This document shows, piece after piece, positions 20,651 through 29,377 of a stretch of DNA of 64,000 nucleotides. Made by a program: the position numbers and the translations under genes. Under the pieces are notes generated by a model, which saw nothing but the letters and a program-made list of their open reading frames with translations, was not told where the DNA came from and made no database searches. Numbering within the stretch: position 1 is the stretch's first letter; every line of letters begins with the position of its first letter. The DNA is from an uncultured Opitutaceae bacterium. GTDB lineage: Bacteria; Verrucomicrobiota; Verrucomicrobiia; Opitutales; Opitutaceae. The stretch covers positions 1 to 64,000 of the forward strand of contig CALFNN010000036.1 of assembly GCA_937902925.1 (NCBI GenBank), read 5' to 3'.

Positions 20651-21421
20651 ATGAACCTGCACCCCGCCGCGCGCGTCTCTCCGCCTCCGGCTCCCGGCTT
20701 TCCGCTCCCTCGCGTTCGCCGTGGCGCCTTCACTCTCGTCGAACTCCTCACCGTGATCGCGATCATCGGCATCCTTGCGGCGATCCTGATTCCGACCACC
20801 GGCTCTGCACGCGCCGCCGCCAACAAGGCAAAAACCCGCGCGCAATTCGCGCAGTGGGCTTCCGCGATCGAGGCGTTCCGCCAGGAATACGGCTACTACC
20901 CGACTTTCGAGACGAACAACAAGGTCAACGGCACGACGGCCTCGTCCACCACCGGCAGCGCGCTGCATCGCTTCTACGACACGCTCGTCGGGACGCGACG
21001 CGACGGCACCGCGCTGCCTGCGGTCCGCACCGGGGCGCAGCCTAGCCCCGCGCCGCCCGAGGCGCAGAACACCCGTCGCATCCAATTCATGTCGTTCACG
21101 GAGGCCGATATCGTGCCCGTCTCGACGACCGATCCGACGCTCACTGCCAAACGCGGGCTCATCCGCGACGCCTTCGACGACACCGACATCGCCGTCCTCG
21201 TCGATCGGAACCTCGACGGCGCGATTCGCAACAACAACACCGATTTCACCGGCGCGCTTCCGACCGTGAGCCCACCCGACAACACGGCCGTCCGCATCGC
21301 CGGCCCCGGCACCGCGGATTTTCCCACGGGAGCGACCGGCGGGGTGCGCGCCGGCGTGATTTTTTACTGCGCGCCGCCCAAGGCCGCGACCAGCGCCGAC
21401 CTTATCATGAGTTGGAAGTGA
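20651..21421 (+). CDS. GspG-like pseudopilin with long Pro/Arg leader
   Basis: A 256-residue pseudopilin. The 26-residue leader is rich in Pro, Arg and Ala and ends RRGA, followed by FTLVELLTVIAIIGIL with Glu5 present. The -1 residue is Ala rather than the canonical Gly. The helix continues into a GspG-like segment FRQEYGYYPTF and then a strand-rich C-terminal domain of unknown type. It lies 3 bases after the preceding pseudopilin. Part of its leader is encoded by a 13-base sequence shared with the next gene's leader. Confidence 0.82.
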   Translation: MNLHPAARVSPPPAPGFPLPRVRRGAFTLVELLTVIAIIGILAAILIPTTGSARAAANKAKTRAQFAQWASAIEAFRQEYGYYPTFETNNKVNGTTASSTTGSALHRFYDTLVGTRRDGTALPAVRTGAQPSPAPPEAQNTRRIQFMSFTEADIVPVSTTDPTLTAKRGLIRDAFDDTDIAVLVDRNLDGAIRNNNTDFTGALPTVSPPDNTAVRIAGPGTADFPTGATGGVRAGVIFYCAPPKAATSADLIMSWK

Positions 21422-21428
21422 CGTCGCC

Positions 21429-22166
21429 GTGCCCGATCCCCGACTTCCAGCTTTCCGCTCCCGACTGCGGCATCCCGCGCGCCGCGCTTTCACCCTGATC
21501 GAACTTCTCGTCGTCATCGGGCTCATCGCGTTGCTCGTCGGCGGCATCGGCATGGCGCTCGGCGGCCGCGGCACCGATGGCGCCGCGCTCGCCGCCGCGC
21601 AGAATACGGTCGCGAGCCTGGTCGGCGCCACGCGGGCGCAGGCCGCGCTGCACCAGACGACCGCGCGGCTTCTCGTCTACGCATCGCAACCGCCCGGTGG
21701 TGATGCGGACAAATACCTCCGTTACCTCCAGGTCGTCCGCCTCGAGGGCGGCAACTGGGTCGCGACCGGCAATGCCGTCACGCTGCCGTCGCCCGTGTGC
21801 GTCGTTCCGCCGTCGCCCGTGCCGACGAATCATCTGCGCAGCGGCGTGACGTGGAACAACAATGGCGCCACCGGTCCGGTGTCGACGCTCGCCCGCGCGA
21901 CCGGTTTCTCCGTGAACGGCCAGCCGACGGCACCATCGGGCCAGGTCTTCGGCGGCTCCGGCGGTGGCATCGTCTATTATCTCGAGTTTGCGGCCGACGG
22001 CACGGTGTCCTCCAACACCTCGGGCAATCCCACGAAGCTCGCCCTGACGACGGCCGTCCTTGCGAACAACGCGCTGCCGCAGTTCAACAACGCGAACGCC
22101 GTTCGCGGCCTGTTCGTGCGCAAGACCGGCGCGGTGTCGATGGTGAGCGATGCGACCGGTTTCTGA
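21429..22166 (+). CDS. Prepilin-like protein, probable Verru_Chthon cassette D type
   Basis: A 245-residue protein starting at GTG. The leader is 20 residues, Pro/Arg-rich, ending ARRA; the mature N-terminus is FTLIELLVVIGLIALLVGGIGMAL with Glu5 at residue 25. The C-terminal domain is Gly/Thr/Ala-rich with predicted strands, like GspH-type minor pseudopilins. The order of this gene and the next three, each with a prepilin-like N-terminus and ending in a ~1000-residue partner, matches what I remember of the TIGRFAM 'Verru_Chthon cassette' of proteins A-D. The cassette letter is assigned by position and needs an HMM search. Confidence 0.72.
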   Translation: MPDPRLPAFRSRLRHPARRAFTLIELLVVIGLIALLVGGIGMALGGRGTDGAALAAAQNTVASLVGATRAQAALHQTTARLLVYASQPPGGDADKYLRYLQVVRLEGGNWVATGNAVTLPSPVCVVPPSPVPTNHLRSGVTWNNNGATGPVSTLARATGFSVNGQPTAPSGQVFGGSGGGIVYYLEFAADGTVSSNTSGNPTKLALTTAVLANNALPQFNNANAVRGLFVRKTGAVSMVSDATGF

Positions 22167-22168
22167 CC

Positions 22169-22828
22169 ATGCATGCCGCACGCGCGTCAATTCGTCCGAA
22201 GGCAGGGCCTGACCTACCTTCAATCCGCGCCTTCTCCCTCCTCGAGGTGGTCGCTGCCGTCGGCATCTTCGCCATCGGCATGGTCGCGGTCCTCGCGCTG
22301 TTGACGCCGGTCACGAAATCCGTCGCGACCGTCTCGGAAGCCGAAGCCGCGGCCCGGGTGGCCGACGCCGTGCTCGCACGCCTCCAAGCCATGCCGTTCA
22401 CGACCGCCGCGGCGCTGATTCAGGATCCCGCTGCCATCCAGAAAACCGACGCGTCCGGCGCCTACAACCCAAACGACGGCACGCATCCCGCAGTCCTGTT
22501 CGCCAAGCCGGATGGCGAACTCGGGATCTACGATGCCACGGCGACCCCGAAGGGCTGGTTCGACTCGTCGGGCGCCCGGTTCGCCGATGCCGACAAATAT
22601 TTTGAGATCGAACTCATCCGCAACGAGACGCTTTCGCCCGCGGCGGCCGATGCCGGCGCCCTGATGCTGGCCTTCAACATGCGCGTTCGCTGGCCGGCAT
22701 TCCTGCCGTCCTCCACCGGCGGCGCCGTGCAGGTGGGGGCCAATCCAGCCACTGGAGCGCAGACCTCGGTCGCGTTCGACCAAAGCAAGAAGTCGGTGCT
22801 TTTCTTCACCGGCTCGATTTCCCGCTGA
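22169..22828 (+). CDS. Prepilin-like protein, probable Verru_Chthon cassette B type
   Basis: A 219-residue protein with a 21-residue leader ending SIRA and a mature N-terminus FSLLEVVAAVGIFAIGMVAV carrying Glu5. This FSLLEV form is typical of GspI-like minor pseudopilins. The body after the helix includes the segment ARLQAMPFTTAAAL. It starts 2 bases after the preceding gene and ends 2 bases before the next, so translation is probably coupled. The ATG used is the first of two nearby ATGs; the downstream one is in another frame. Confidence 0.72.
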   Translation: MHAARASIRPKAGPDLPSIRAFSLLEVVAAVGIFAIGMVAVLALLTPVTKSVATVSEAEAAARVADAVLARLQAMPFTTAAALIQDPAAIQKTDASGAYNPNDGTHPAVLFAKPDGELGIYDATATPKGWFDSSGARFADADKYFEIELIRNETLSPAAADAGALMLAFNMRVRWPAFLPSSTGGAVQVGANPATGAQTSVAFDQSKKSVLFFTGSISR

Positions 22829-22830
22829 CG

Positions 22831-23943
22831 ATGAACTCGGCACACCTCACTCGTCACCGATCCCACCCGCGCGTCCCACGCGCCTTCACTCTCCTCGAAC
22901 TCCTCGTCGCCGCGTCGATCACCGTCGTCATCTCGGGTTTCTTCTTCGCCATCGTCCGCAATGTCGGCACCACCTGGACGCGCGCTTCCGGCCGGCTCGG
23001 GGCCGATGCGCAGGCGCGTCTCGTGCTCGACCAGCTCGCGCTCGATCTGCAAGGCGCGCTTTTCCGCGACGACGGCCACGTGTGGTTCGCGGCCGACATC
23101 CTCGACACCAACGGCAACTCGGGCCTCTGGGTGGCGGCGCAGACACCCAACAACGCCAAGCCCGCCGGCTCCACGTCGCTCGTCCTCAATTCGCCCAGCA
23201 TTGCCGACGCACGCTTCGGCCTCGCGGGCGTGTGGCTGCGGTTCTTCACGACCAGTCGCGGCACCAATACAACCGCGAACCCCGCCACGATTTCCGCGCC
23301 CGTCGCCGTCGGTTACCAAGTCGTCCGTCGCTTCACGGCGACGAATCCGCTCAACCAAAACACAGCCTACCTGCTCCACCGCGCTGAAGTCCGCCCCGGC
23401 GCCGTCTCAAGCCGGCTGGGCGTGCTCGAGTCCGGCTACGATCTCACGGCCGCGGCCTATACGACGGGGGGCGCGAACAACGACGGCTCGTCGACCGGCG
23501 ATCCGCGCAGTGTGCAGGCGCCGGGCACGAATGCGGGCACGCGCAACCTCGACTCCATCATTGCCGACAATGTCGTCGACTTCGGCATCCGCTGCTACGT
23601 GCGCGATGCCACGCAACCGGGCGGGCTCCGCCTGATTTTTCCCGCCAGCGCCGCCGGCGTGCCCGGTGGCACGGCCGCGACGCGACTTCGTTCCTCGCTT
23701 CCATCGAGCGTCCCCGCGGCATCGGGCAATGCCACGTCGCCCTTTCCCGACGTAGTCGACGTGATGATCCGCGTCCTGACCGACGATGGCGCCGAACTCA
23801 TTGCCAACCTGGAAAAATCCCCCGCACAGCCGCCGACGCGCCCGCAAAAATACCTGAACAACGCCGCGTGGTGGTGGGGCGTCGTGCAGGAAAACTCCCG
23901 CGTCTACACCCGTCGCATCGTCCTCCGCGCCCAGCCCCTCTGA
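22831..23943 (+). CDS. Prepilin-like protein, probable Verru_Chthon cassette C type (GspJ-like)
   Basis: A 370-residue protein whose 18-residue basic leader ends VPRA, followed by FTLLELLVAASITVVISGFF with Glu5. The following helix contains ARLVLDQLALDLQGALFRDDG, the typical GspJ-type region. The remainder is strand-rich with Asn/Thr/Gly loops and is roughly twice the usual GspJ length. It overlaps nothing but lies 2 bases from its neighbour upstream and 3 from the one downstream. Its position directly ahead of the GspK-like giant parallels the J-K order of type II secretion operons. Confidence 0.75.
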   Translation: MNSAHLTRHRSHPRVPRAFTLLELLVAASITVVISGFFFAIVRNVGTTWTRASGRLGADAQARLVLDQLALDLQGALFRDDGHVWFAADILDTNGNSGLWVAAQTPNNAKPAGSTSLVLNSPSIADARFGLAGVWLRFFTTSRGTNTTANPATISAPVAVGYQVVRRFTATNPLNQNTAYLLHRAEVRPGAVSSRLGVLESGYDLTAAAYTTGGANNDGSSTGDPRSVQAPGTNAGTRNLDSIIADNVVDFGIRCYVRDATQPGGLRLIFPASAAGVPGGTAATRLRSSLPSSVPAASGNATSPFPDVVDVMIRVLTDDGAELIANLEKSPAQPPTRPQKYLNNAAWWWGVVQENSRVYTRRIVLRAQPL

Positions 23944-23946
23944 GCT

Positions 23947-26900
23947 GTGATTACCCCGTCTCCCGTCACCCGTCACATGCCACCGTCGCGCGAAGCGCGA
24001 AACGGCTTTGCCTTGCTGATCACCCTCACGCTGCTCGCGTTCGTCGTGATCCTGCTCGTCGGGCTTTCGGCCTACACGCGGATCGAGACCGCTGTCGCTG
24101 GCAACACCCAGCGCCAGGCGCAGGCGCGGCAAAACGCGCTGCTCGCCCTCAACGCCGCCGTCGCCCATCTCCAGCGCTACGCCGGTCCCGACCAGCGCGT
24201 CACCGCGACCGCCGAGGCGTTTCCCAACGCCAGCGGCACCCGCTACTACACCGGCGTCTGGGATGCGACGGGCACCGGCCCGACGCCGCTGACCTGGCTC
24301 GTGAGTGGCAACGAGGTGCTCAAGCCCGACGGCACCGGCGATCCGCTCGCCGTGACGCCGGCCGCCGTGGCGGGCTCGACCGTGGAACTCGTGGGCAAGA
24401 ACACGAGCGGCACGGCGAGCGACGTCGTTGCGCCGCTGGTCGCGATCAAGAGCTACGGCGTCCCGGGCCAGTTCGCGAACGACAACGCGACGACCGGCGG
24501 CACGACCCTCGGGCGTTACGCGTGGTGGGTGGGGGACCAGGGCGTGAAGGCAGCGGTGGCGCTCGCCGACCGGACCGCCGCGGTGAACTACGCGCCGTGG
24601 GACTCCGCGGAGCTCAACAGTCGCATCCGCCAGCAAATCGGACTCGGCGCCGGGCCCGCCGACGCCGCGGGCAACGCCGTCTTCGAGCCGCGCGACACGA
24701 CGACCGGCAACCCGACGAACGCGGCGCTCACGGCCAACACGACCGATTTCGGTCAACTCGCGTTTTTCAACAAGGTTTCCGGCGGCACCGTCGGGCTCGC
24801 GACGCTCCAGCAGAATTACCATGCGTGGTCGCCGAACAACTTCGCCGTCCTCGCGAACACGAAACTCGGCGGCCTGCGGCAGGACCTGTCGCTCAAGCCC
24901 GACCTCCTCGGCAGCGCCTTCGCGGCGTGGGCGGACTACAAGAGCTACATGGAGGATCCAGTCGCGCCGGCGACACCGGCACCGTTGCCCGCATATGGTT
25001 CTGATCCCCTTAGGCGCCGCTACAAAATCACGCCATCGGTGTTTTCGCCTACCGTTGGTGTGTCGCCAGTATTGAACTATTTTTACCTTTTGTTCGGCGT
25101 GAGGAAGCAAACCGGCGCTCAACCATATACGCTCAGTTTGCGCTGGGCCGCGGCATTGTGGAATCCGTATACCAGCGCCTTGGTGCCGGAAGATTTGTGT
25201 CTCGATATTTTCGGTCTCCCCGCATCGGTTACAACCACGGTCGTAAACACTGGCACAGGCGCCACCGCTGACGACATCACGTTTAACTTACGTCAACTTT
25301 ATGGTGAACCGCTAAAGGTCACACTGCCGTGGACGCCGTCTTCCTCTCCCAAGCCGGCGGAAGAATCGTGGCTTCCAGGGCGAGTTTACAATTGGACATA
25401 TCTGCCGGGGGCAACTCTCCAACTGGGCGCCGACAACCCCGGCAGGTTTAATTCACGTGATTTTGGGGCGTTTGGAGACGGGCTCACCGTTACGATTCCA
25501 GCTAGTAACACCGTTAATGGAAACTCGCAGCTTGCGATTCGGATTCCAGTTCCCACCACCCTGAGGCTAGTGCTCAAGCGAGCAAATGGTGATGTGTTGG
25601 CGACCTACACGAGTCCTGCATTTGATGCGGTTCCGCTTTCTGATCATGGCGCGGCCAATGGCACCACATCCCAGTGTGGATTTGATTTTCGGCTTGCGGA
25701 GAGCGTGGACACCGTGGCTACGAACCCAAATGAGTGGCTGACGACGCCGGGGCGCGATCCGCGGAGCGACCAACTGCCACCGGACTCCTTTACGGTTCCG
25801 AACACAACGAGCCCGGTCGATTACAGTAGTGGCAACTTCAACTTGCGAATTCGAGCGCCCGAGCGCCTTCTCGACCGAGATATCACGAATGGGTTGTCCT
25901 ACAACGAGGACGTTCCAATTTTTGAGCTTCCTCGAGCACCGATCCTTTCGCTTGGAGAGCTGCAACATTTTTACGTCGCTGGCGCTCGCCCTTTTTCCGT
26001 CGGTAATTCGTGGGGTGACGGCATCCAAGTCGGTGGCATGAATGTCGGAACGCTGCCGGATCGGTTTTTTTTCTCCGGTCTCGTGGCTGGCATAACCCCG
26101 ATCGCGGCTAACGGTTCGATCGTTATGCCAAATTCACTCCTGACGCCGCTGCCGCGCAACGGTGCGACTGGAGCAACTGTAACGGTTGCTGATTTGCAGG
26201 GCGCGCCCAACCAACAGTCCTCCAAATTTCTCCTCCAGAGTGGGGCGTTTAATTTCAATTCGGCGACGCCGAGCGCTTGGGAAGCCGTTCTGCGCTCCGG
26301 CAGATTTATGTCAGCGGCCAATTTTACCTACCTGAATTCCGACCCGGCCTCTGGCACTGCTTCCGACGATCTTGTTACGCTCACGCCCGATCAAACAGTG
26401 CTGGCGAACCTTCCTACGGCAGCTTTCTTTCGTTTCGCTCAGTCGGCCCAAGAGACTTACAAAGCTGACGACGGATATGTGCAAAGCACGTCGGGTCCGG
26501 AGCAAAATACATTGGATACACCTCTCTTTCGTCGAGGGATGAGGGCGCTGAGCCCTGGCGACATTTCCAGTCTCGCGACGAAACTGGCCGACGCGATCAG
26601 GCTTTATCAAAACGCCAGTGGGCCACTCCGTTCCGTTGAGGAATTTCTCGCTCGGGGCTCGGTCGGCGCCCCGAGCCTGATCGAACAAGCGATTTCGGAC
26701 GCGGGTATCAACGCCAACATTGCCGAGTTCAGCTCCCAATGGCTCACGCAGGCCGACATCATGACGGCGCTCGCGCCGGTGCTCTTTCCGCGGTCGGACA
26801 CGTTTGTTGTCCGGGCCTACGGCGAAGAGGTAAATCCGGCAACGGGCGCCACGGAGGGCAAGGCGTGGTGCGAGGCGACCATCCAGCGGGTGCCGGCGTA

Positions 26901-27018
26901 TTTCGACCCGAGCGATCCCGAGGAGACCGCGCTCGCTTCGCTCAACGCCACCAACCAGGCTGTCGGCCGCCGCTTCAAGATCGTTTCCTTCCGATGGCTC
27001 ACGCACTCCGATATCTGA
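23947..27018 (+). CDS. Giant GspK-like protein, probable Verru_Chthon cassette A type
   Basis: A 1023-residue protein. The leader of 20 residues ends EARNG, followed by FALLITLTLLAFVVILLVGLSAYTRIE. Glu5 is replaced (FALLI), as in GspK, the pseudopilus-tip protein. Residues about 45-70 continue as a helix (NTQRQAQARQNALLALNAAV), and the rest is a large extracytoplasmic region rich in Asn, Thr, Ser and Pro. The C-terminus has a GspK-like turn with SVEEFLARGS and tandem helical segments. From about 24990 to 26690 the coding DNA has markedly lower G+C and more AT-ending codons while the reading frame stays open. It overlaps the next gene by 25 bases. Confidence 0.75.
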   Translation: MITPSPVTRHMPPSREARNGFALLITLTLLAFVVILLVGLSAYTRIETAVAGNTQRQAQARQNALLALNAAVAHLQRYAGPDQRVTATAEAFPNASGTRYYTGVWDATGTGPTPLTWLVSGNEVLKPDGTGDPLAVTPAAVAGSTVELVGKNTSGTASDVVAPLVAIKSYGVPGQFANDNATTGGTTLGRYAWWVGDQGVKAAVALADRTAAVNYAPWDSAELNSRIRQQIGLGAGPADAAGNAVFEPRDTTTGNPTNAALTANTTDFGQLAFFNKVSGGTVGLATLQQNYHAWSPNNFAVLANTKLGGLRQDLSLKPDLLGSAFAAWADYKSYMEDPVAPATPAPLPAYGSDPLRRRYKITPSVFSPTVGVSPVLNYFYLLFGVRKQTGAQPYTLSLRWAAALWNPYTSALVPEDLCLDIFGLPASVTTTVVNTGTGATADDITFNLRQLYGEPLKVTLPWTPSSSPKPAEESWLPGRVYNWTYLPGATLQLGADNPGRFNSRDFGAFGDGLTVTIPASNTVNGNSQLAIRIPVPTTLRLVLKRANGDVLATYTSPAFDAVPLSDHGAANGTTSQCGFDFRLAESVDTVATNPNEWLTTPGRDPRSDQLPPDSFTVPNTTSPVDYSSGNFNLRIRAPERLLDRDITNGLSYNEDVPIFELPRAPILSLGELQHFYVAGARPFSVGNSWGDGIQVGGMNVGTLPDRFFFSGLVAGITPIAANGSIVMPNSLLTPLPRNGATGATVTVADLQGAPNQQSSKFLLQSGAFNFNSATPSAWEAVLRSGRFMSAANFTYLNSDPASGTASDDLVTLTPDQTVLANLPTAAFFRFAQSAQETYKADDGYVQSTSGPEQNTLDTPLFRRGMRALSPGDISSLATKLADAIRLYQNASGPLRSVEEFLARGSVGAPSLIEQAISDAGINANIAEFSSQWLTQADIMTALAPVLFPRSDTFVVRAYGEEVNPATGATEGKAWCEATIQRVPAYFDPSDPEETALASLNATNQAVGRRFKIVSFRWLTHSDI
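24990..26690. other. Internal low-GC mosaic segment of the giant cassette gene
   Basis: Within one uninterrupted reading frame the base composition drops. Hand counts on 60-base lines give 72% at 24601 and 65% at 24901, then 48% at 25081, 55% at 25201, 55% at 25561, 52% at 26281 and 48% at 26461, returning to 67% at 26761. The segment also uses codons rare elsewhere here, such as TTA, AGT and AAT. The edges are gradual by eye, so the coordinates are approximate. No terminal repeats or insertion-sequence features are visible. Confidence 0.8.
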
Positions 27019-27680
27019 CCGCCGCGATCGCGATGGCGACCGCGGTGCATGGCCAACCGCCGCGCGCGCCCGAGCAGGCGTTTCGTTTCACGGTATTCTC
27101 CGCGCGGCCCGTCGAGGGCGTTTCGTTCTCGCCGAATTTGCGCGCGGCGCCGCAGAAGCTCGTGTTTTACCCGACGGCCCGGTCGCCGCGCTACGAGTTT
27201 CGCGGTGCGTTGCCACTGCGGTTCACGGACGCCTCCGGTGCGGTGGTGGCCGAAGCGACGGTCCCGCCGGAGATGCACGACGTGCTTTTGCTGTTCTCCG
27301 CCGTCGAGCCCGTGCCGTCCTCCGGCTTGCGCTATCAGATCGCCGTGCTCGACGATGGAGCCGCGCGACACGGACCAAGCGGACTCGCGATCATCAACCT
27401 GAGCGGCCTCGCGCTCGCCGGGACGGTCGGGCGGGCGGACGTGGTGCTCAAAAGCGGGCTCAACCCGACGCTGCAGGTCAGCCGCACGGCGAAGATCATG
27501 CTGCGGACGACGTTCAAGGGCCGGAGCTATCAGTCTTACGCCGGCGAACTCGAGATGAAGGCCGCCGAGCGCGCGCTGCTGATTCTGTTTCCGCCCTTCT
27601 ACAAGGGCTCGCTCGAGGTCCAGTCGCGTCTGCTGATCGACGAGCCGCCGCTGCCGCCCGTCCCGGCCAACGCGCGTTGA
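26994..27680 (+). CDS. Exported protein of unknown function closing the pseudopilin run
   Basis: A 228-residue protein with a probable signal peptide (MAHALRYLTAAIAMATAVHG then QPP). The mature part is strand-rich, with segments such as LVFYPTARSPRYEFRG and LPLRFTDASGAVVAE, and a late hydrophobic stretch LLILFPPFYKG that is too short to be a confident membrane anchor. I do not recognise a family. The start overlaps the end of the giant gene by 25 bases, suggesting it belongs to the same operon and acts with the pseudopilin-like proteins. An alternative ATG lies 39 bases downstream, but it would shorten the signal peptide. Confidence 0.65.
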   Translation: MAHALRYLTAAIAMATAVHGQPPRAPEQAFRFTVFSARPVEGVSFSPNLRAAPQKLVFYPTARSPRYEFRGALPLRFTDASGAVVAEATVPPEMHDVLLLFSAVEPVPSSGLRYQIAVLDDGAARHGPSGLAIINLSGLALAGTVGRADVVLKSGLNPTLQVSRTAKIMLRTTFKGRSYQSYAGELEMKAAERALLILFPPFYKGSLEVQSRLLIDEPPLPPVPANAR

Positions 27681-27733
27681 TCCGCGTGCATCCATTTCAC
27701 GTTCACTCCGTCAGGCATCGAATTCACCCCATC

Positions 27734-29377
27734 ATGCTGAAGAAACTTGCTGTTCCCGTCCTGCTGCTCGGTTTGGGTTGCGCCGCGGTCCTGCCGCGCG
27801 CCGTGGCCGCGGAGGCGCCGACCCGCGCCGCCGCGCTCGACACGATGAAGCGCGCGACGACGTTCATGGTCGACAAGGTCAGCTACAAGGGCGGCTACGT
27901 CTGGTCGTATCTCCCGGATTTCTCGCGGCAATGGGGCGAGATGGAAGCGCGCCGCACGATGATCTGGATGCAGGCGCCCGGCACGTCCGAGATGGGCCAG
28001 ATTTATCTCGATGCCTACCACGTGACTGGCGACGAGTTTTACTACCAGGCCGCCGAGCAGGTCGCCAGCGCGGTGATCTGGGCGCAGTTGCCCTGCGGCG
28101 GCTGGAACTACATCGCCGACTTCGCGGGCGAGCATTCGTTGCGCGACTGGTATGACACCGTCGGCAAGAACGGCTGGCGGCTCGAGGAGTTTCTCCACTA
28201 CTACGGCAACGCGACGTTCGACGACTCGGTGAGCTCGCTGGCCGCGCAGTTTCTCCTGCGGATGTATGTCGAGAAACGCGACCCGAAGTTCAAGCCGGCG
28301 CTCGACAAGGCGATCCAGTTCGTCCTCGACAGCCAGTATCCCATCGGCGCGTGGCCGCAGCGCTATCCGCTGATGTATGAATACTCGGATCATGGGCTGC
28401 CGGACTACACGTCGTTCCTGACGTTCAACGACGACGTCATCGCGGAGAACATCGATTTTCTGCTCCAGTGCTACCAAGTGCTCGGGGAAAAGCGCGTGCT
28501 CGACCCGATCCTCCGCGGCATGAACTCGTTCCTCGTCACGCAGCAGGGCGCGCCGCAGGCGGGCTGGGCGCTGCAATACACGACCGATCTGAAGCCGGCC
28601 GGGGCGCGCACCTACGAGCCGACGGCGATGGTGACGCATACGACGGCGGCGAACATCGAGAACCTCCTCAAATTCTACCGGCTGACGGGCGAGACGAAAT
28701 TCCTCGCGCGGATTCCCGAGGCGATCGACTGGCTGGAGTCGGTGCATCTCTCGGCGGACGTGCTCAAGAACGGCAACGGTCGCGGCGAATATCCCACGTT
28801 CCTCGAGGTTGGCACCAACAAGCCGCTCTATGTCCATCGGACGGGCTCCAACGTGGTGAATGGCTACTACTACGTGGACTACAATCCGAAGAACACGATC
28901 GGCCACTACTCCTCGTTCCGCAGCATCGACGTGGCGGGCCTCCGCCAGCGTTATGCGGCGGCGAAGGCGATGTCGCCCGAGGAGGCGACGAAAGGTTCGC
29001 CGCTGCGGCCGGGCGCGGGGCTGATCGACCTGCCGCGGGTCGTGACCCGAGCGGGTGGAGCGGGATTTTTCGGCGGGGGCGGTGGCGGCCGGGGCGGCCC
29101 GGGCGGTCGCGGTGGAAACACCGGCGACCGGATCGCCCAACTCATTGCCTCGCTCAACGCCGACGGCTACTGGCCGACGCCGCTGCGCTCGACGAGTCAT
29201 CCCTACAAGGGCGACGGTTCGAAGGAAGTGACGCCCGGCGATTATTCGCATGCCCAGGTCGGCGACGACACCGACACGTCACCCTACACGGATCCGAATC
29301 CCGCGATGGGCATCTCGACCGCAGCCTACATGCGGAACATGGCGACGCTGCTGGAATTCCTGGATCGGGCGAAATAG
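27734..29377 (+). CDS. Exported pectate lyase, polysaccharide lyase family 10 type
   Basis: A 547-residue secreted protein with a signal peptide ending around AVAAEA. The body matches the PL10 pectic-acid lyase pattern: an alpha/alpha toroid with GGWNYIADFAGEHSLRDWYD, GAWPQRYPL, and DYTSFLTFNDDVIAENI segments. Family members cleave polygalacturonate by beta-elimination with a calcium and Arg/Asp-based mechanism. Between about residues 441 and 462 there is a run of Gly and Arg (GGGGGGRGGPGGRGG) that interrupts the domain before the C-terminal segment. The start was chosen at MLKKLAV because it gives the signal peptide. It is convergent with the GH28 gene, which points to joint pectin degradation. 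Confidence 0.85.
   Translation: MLKKLAVPVLLLGLGCAAVLPRAVAAEAPTRAAALDTMKRATTFMVDKVSYKGGYVWSYLPDFSRQWGEMEARRTMIWMQAPGTSEMGQIYLDAYHVTGDEFYYQAAEQVASAVIWAQLPCGGWNYIADFAGEHSLRDWYDTVGKNGWRLEEFLHYYGNATFDDSVSSLAAQFLLRMYVEKRDPKFKPALDKAIQFVLDSQYPIGAWPQRYPLMYEYSDHGLPDYTSFLTFNDDVIAENIDFLLQCYQVLGEKRVLDPILRGMNSFLVTQQGAPQAGWALQYTTDLKPAGARTYEPTAMVTHTTAANIENLLKFYRLTGETKFLARIPEAIDWLESVHLSADVLKNGNGRGEYPTFLEVGTNKPLYVHRTGSNVVNGYYYVDYNPKNTIGHYSSFRSIDVAGLRQRYAAAKAMSPEEATKGSPLRPGAGLIDLPRVVTRAGGAGFFGGGGGGRGGPGGRGGNTGDRIAQLIASLNADGYWPTPLRSTSHPYKGDGSKEVTPGDYSHAQVGDDTDTSPYTDPNPAMGISTAAYMRNMATLLEFLDRAK

Noticed and set aside
24990-26690. The low-GC block as an inserted transposon or second gene
   Set aside because: The host frame stays open throughout, no terminal repeats or transposase are visible, and the product remains similar in style to the rest of the protein.
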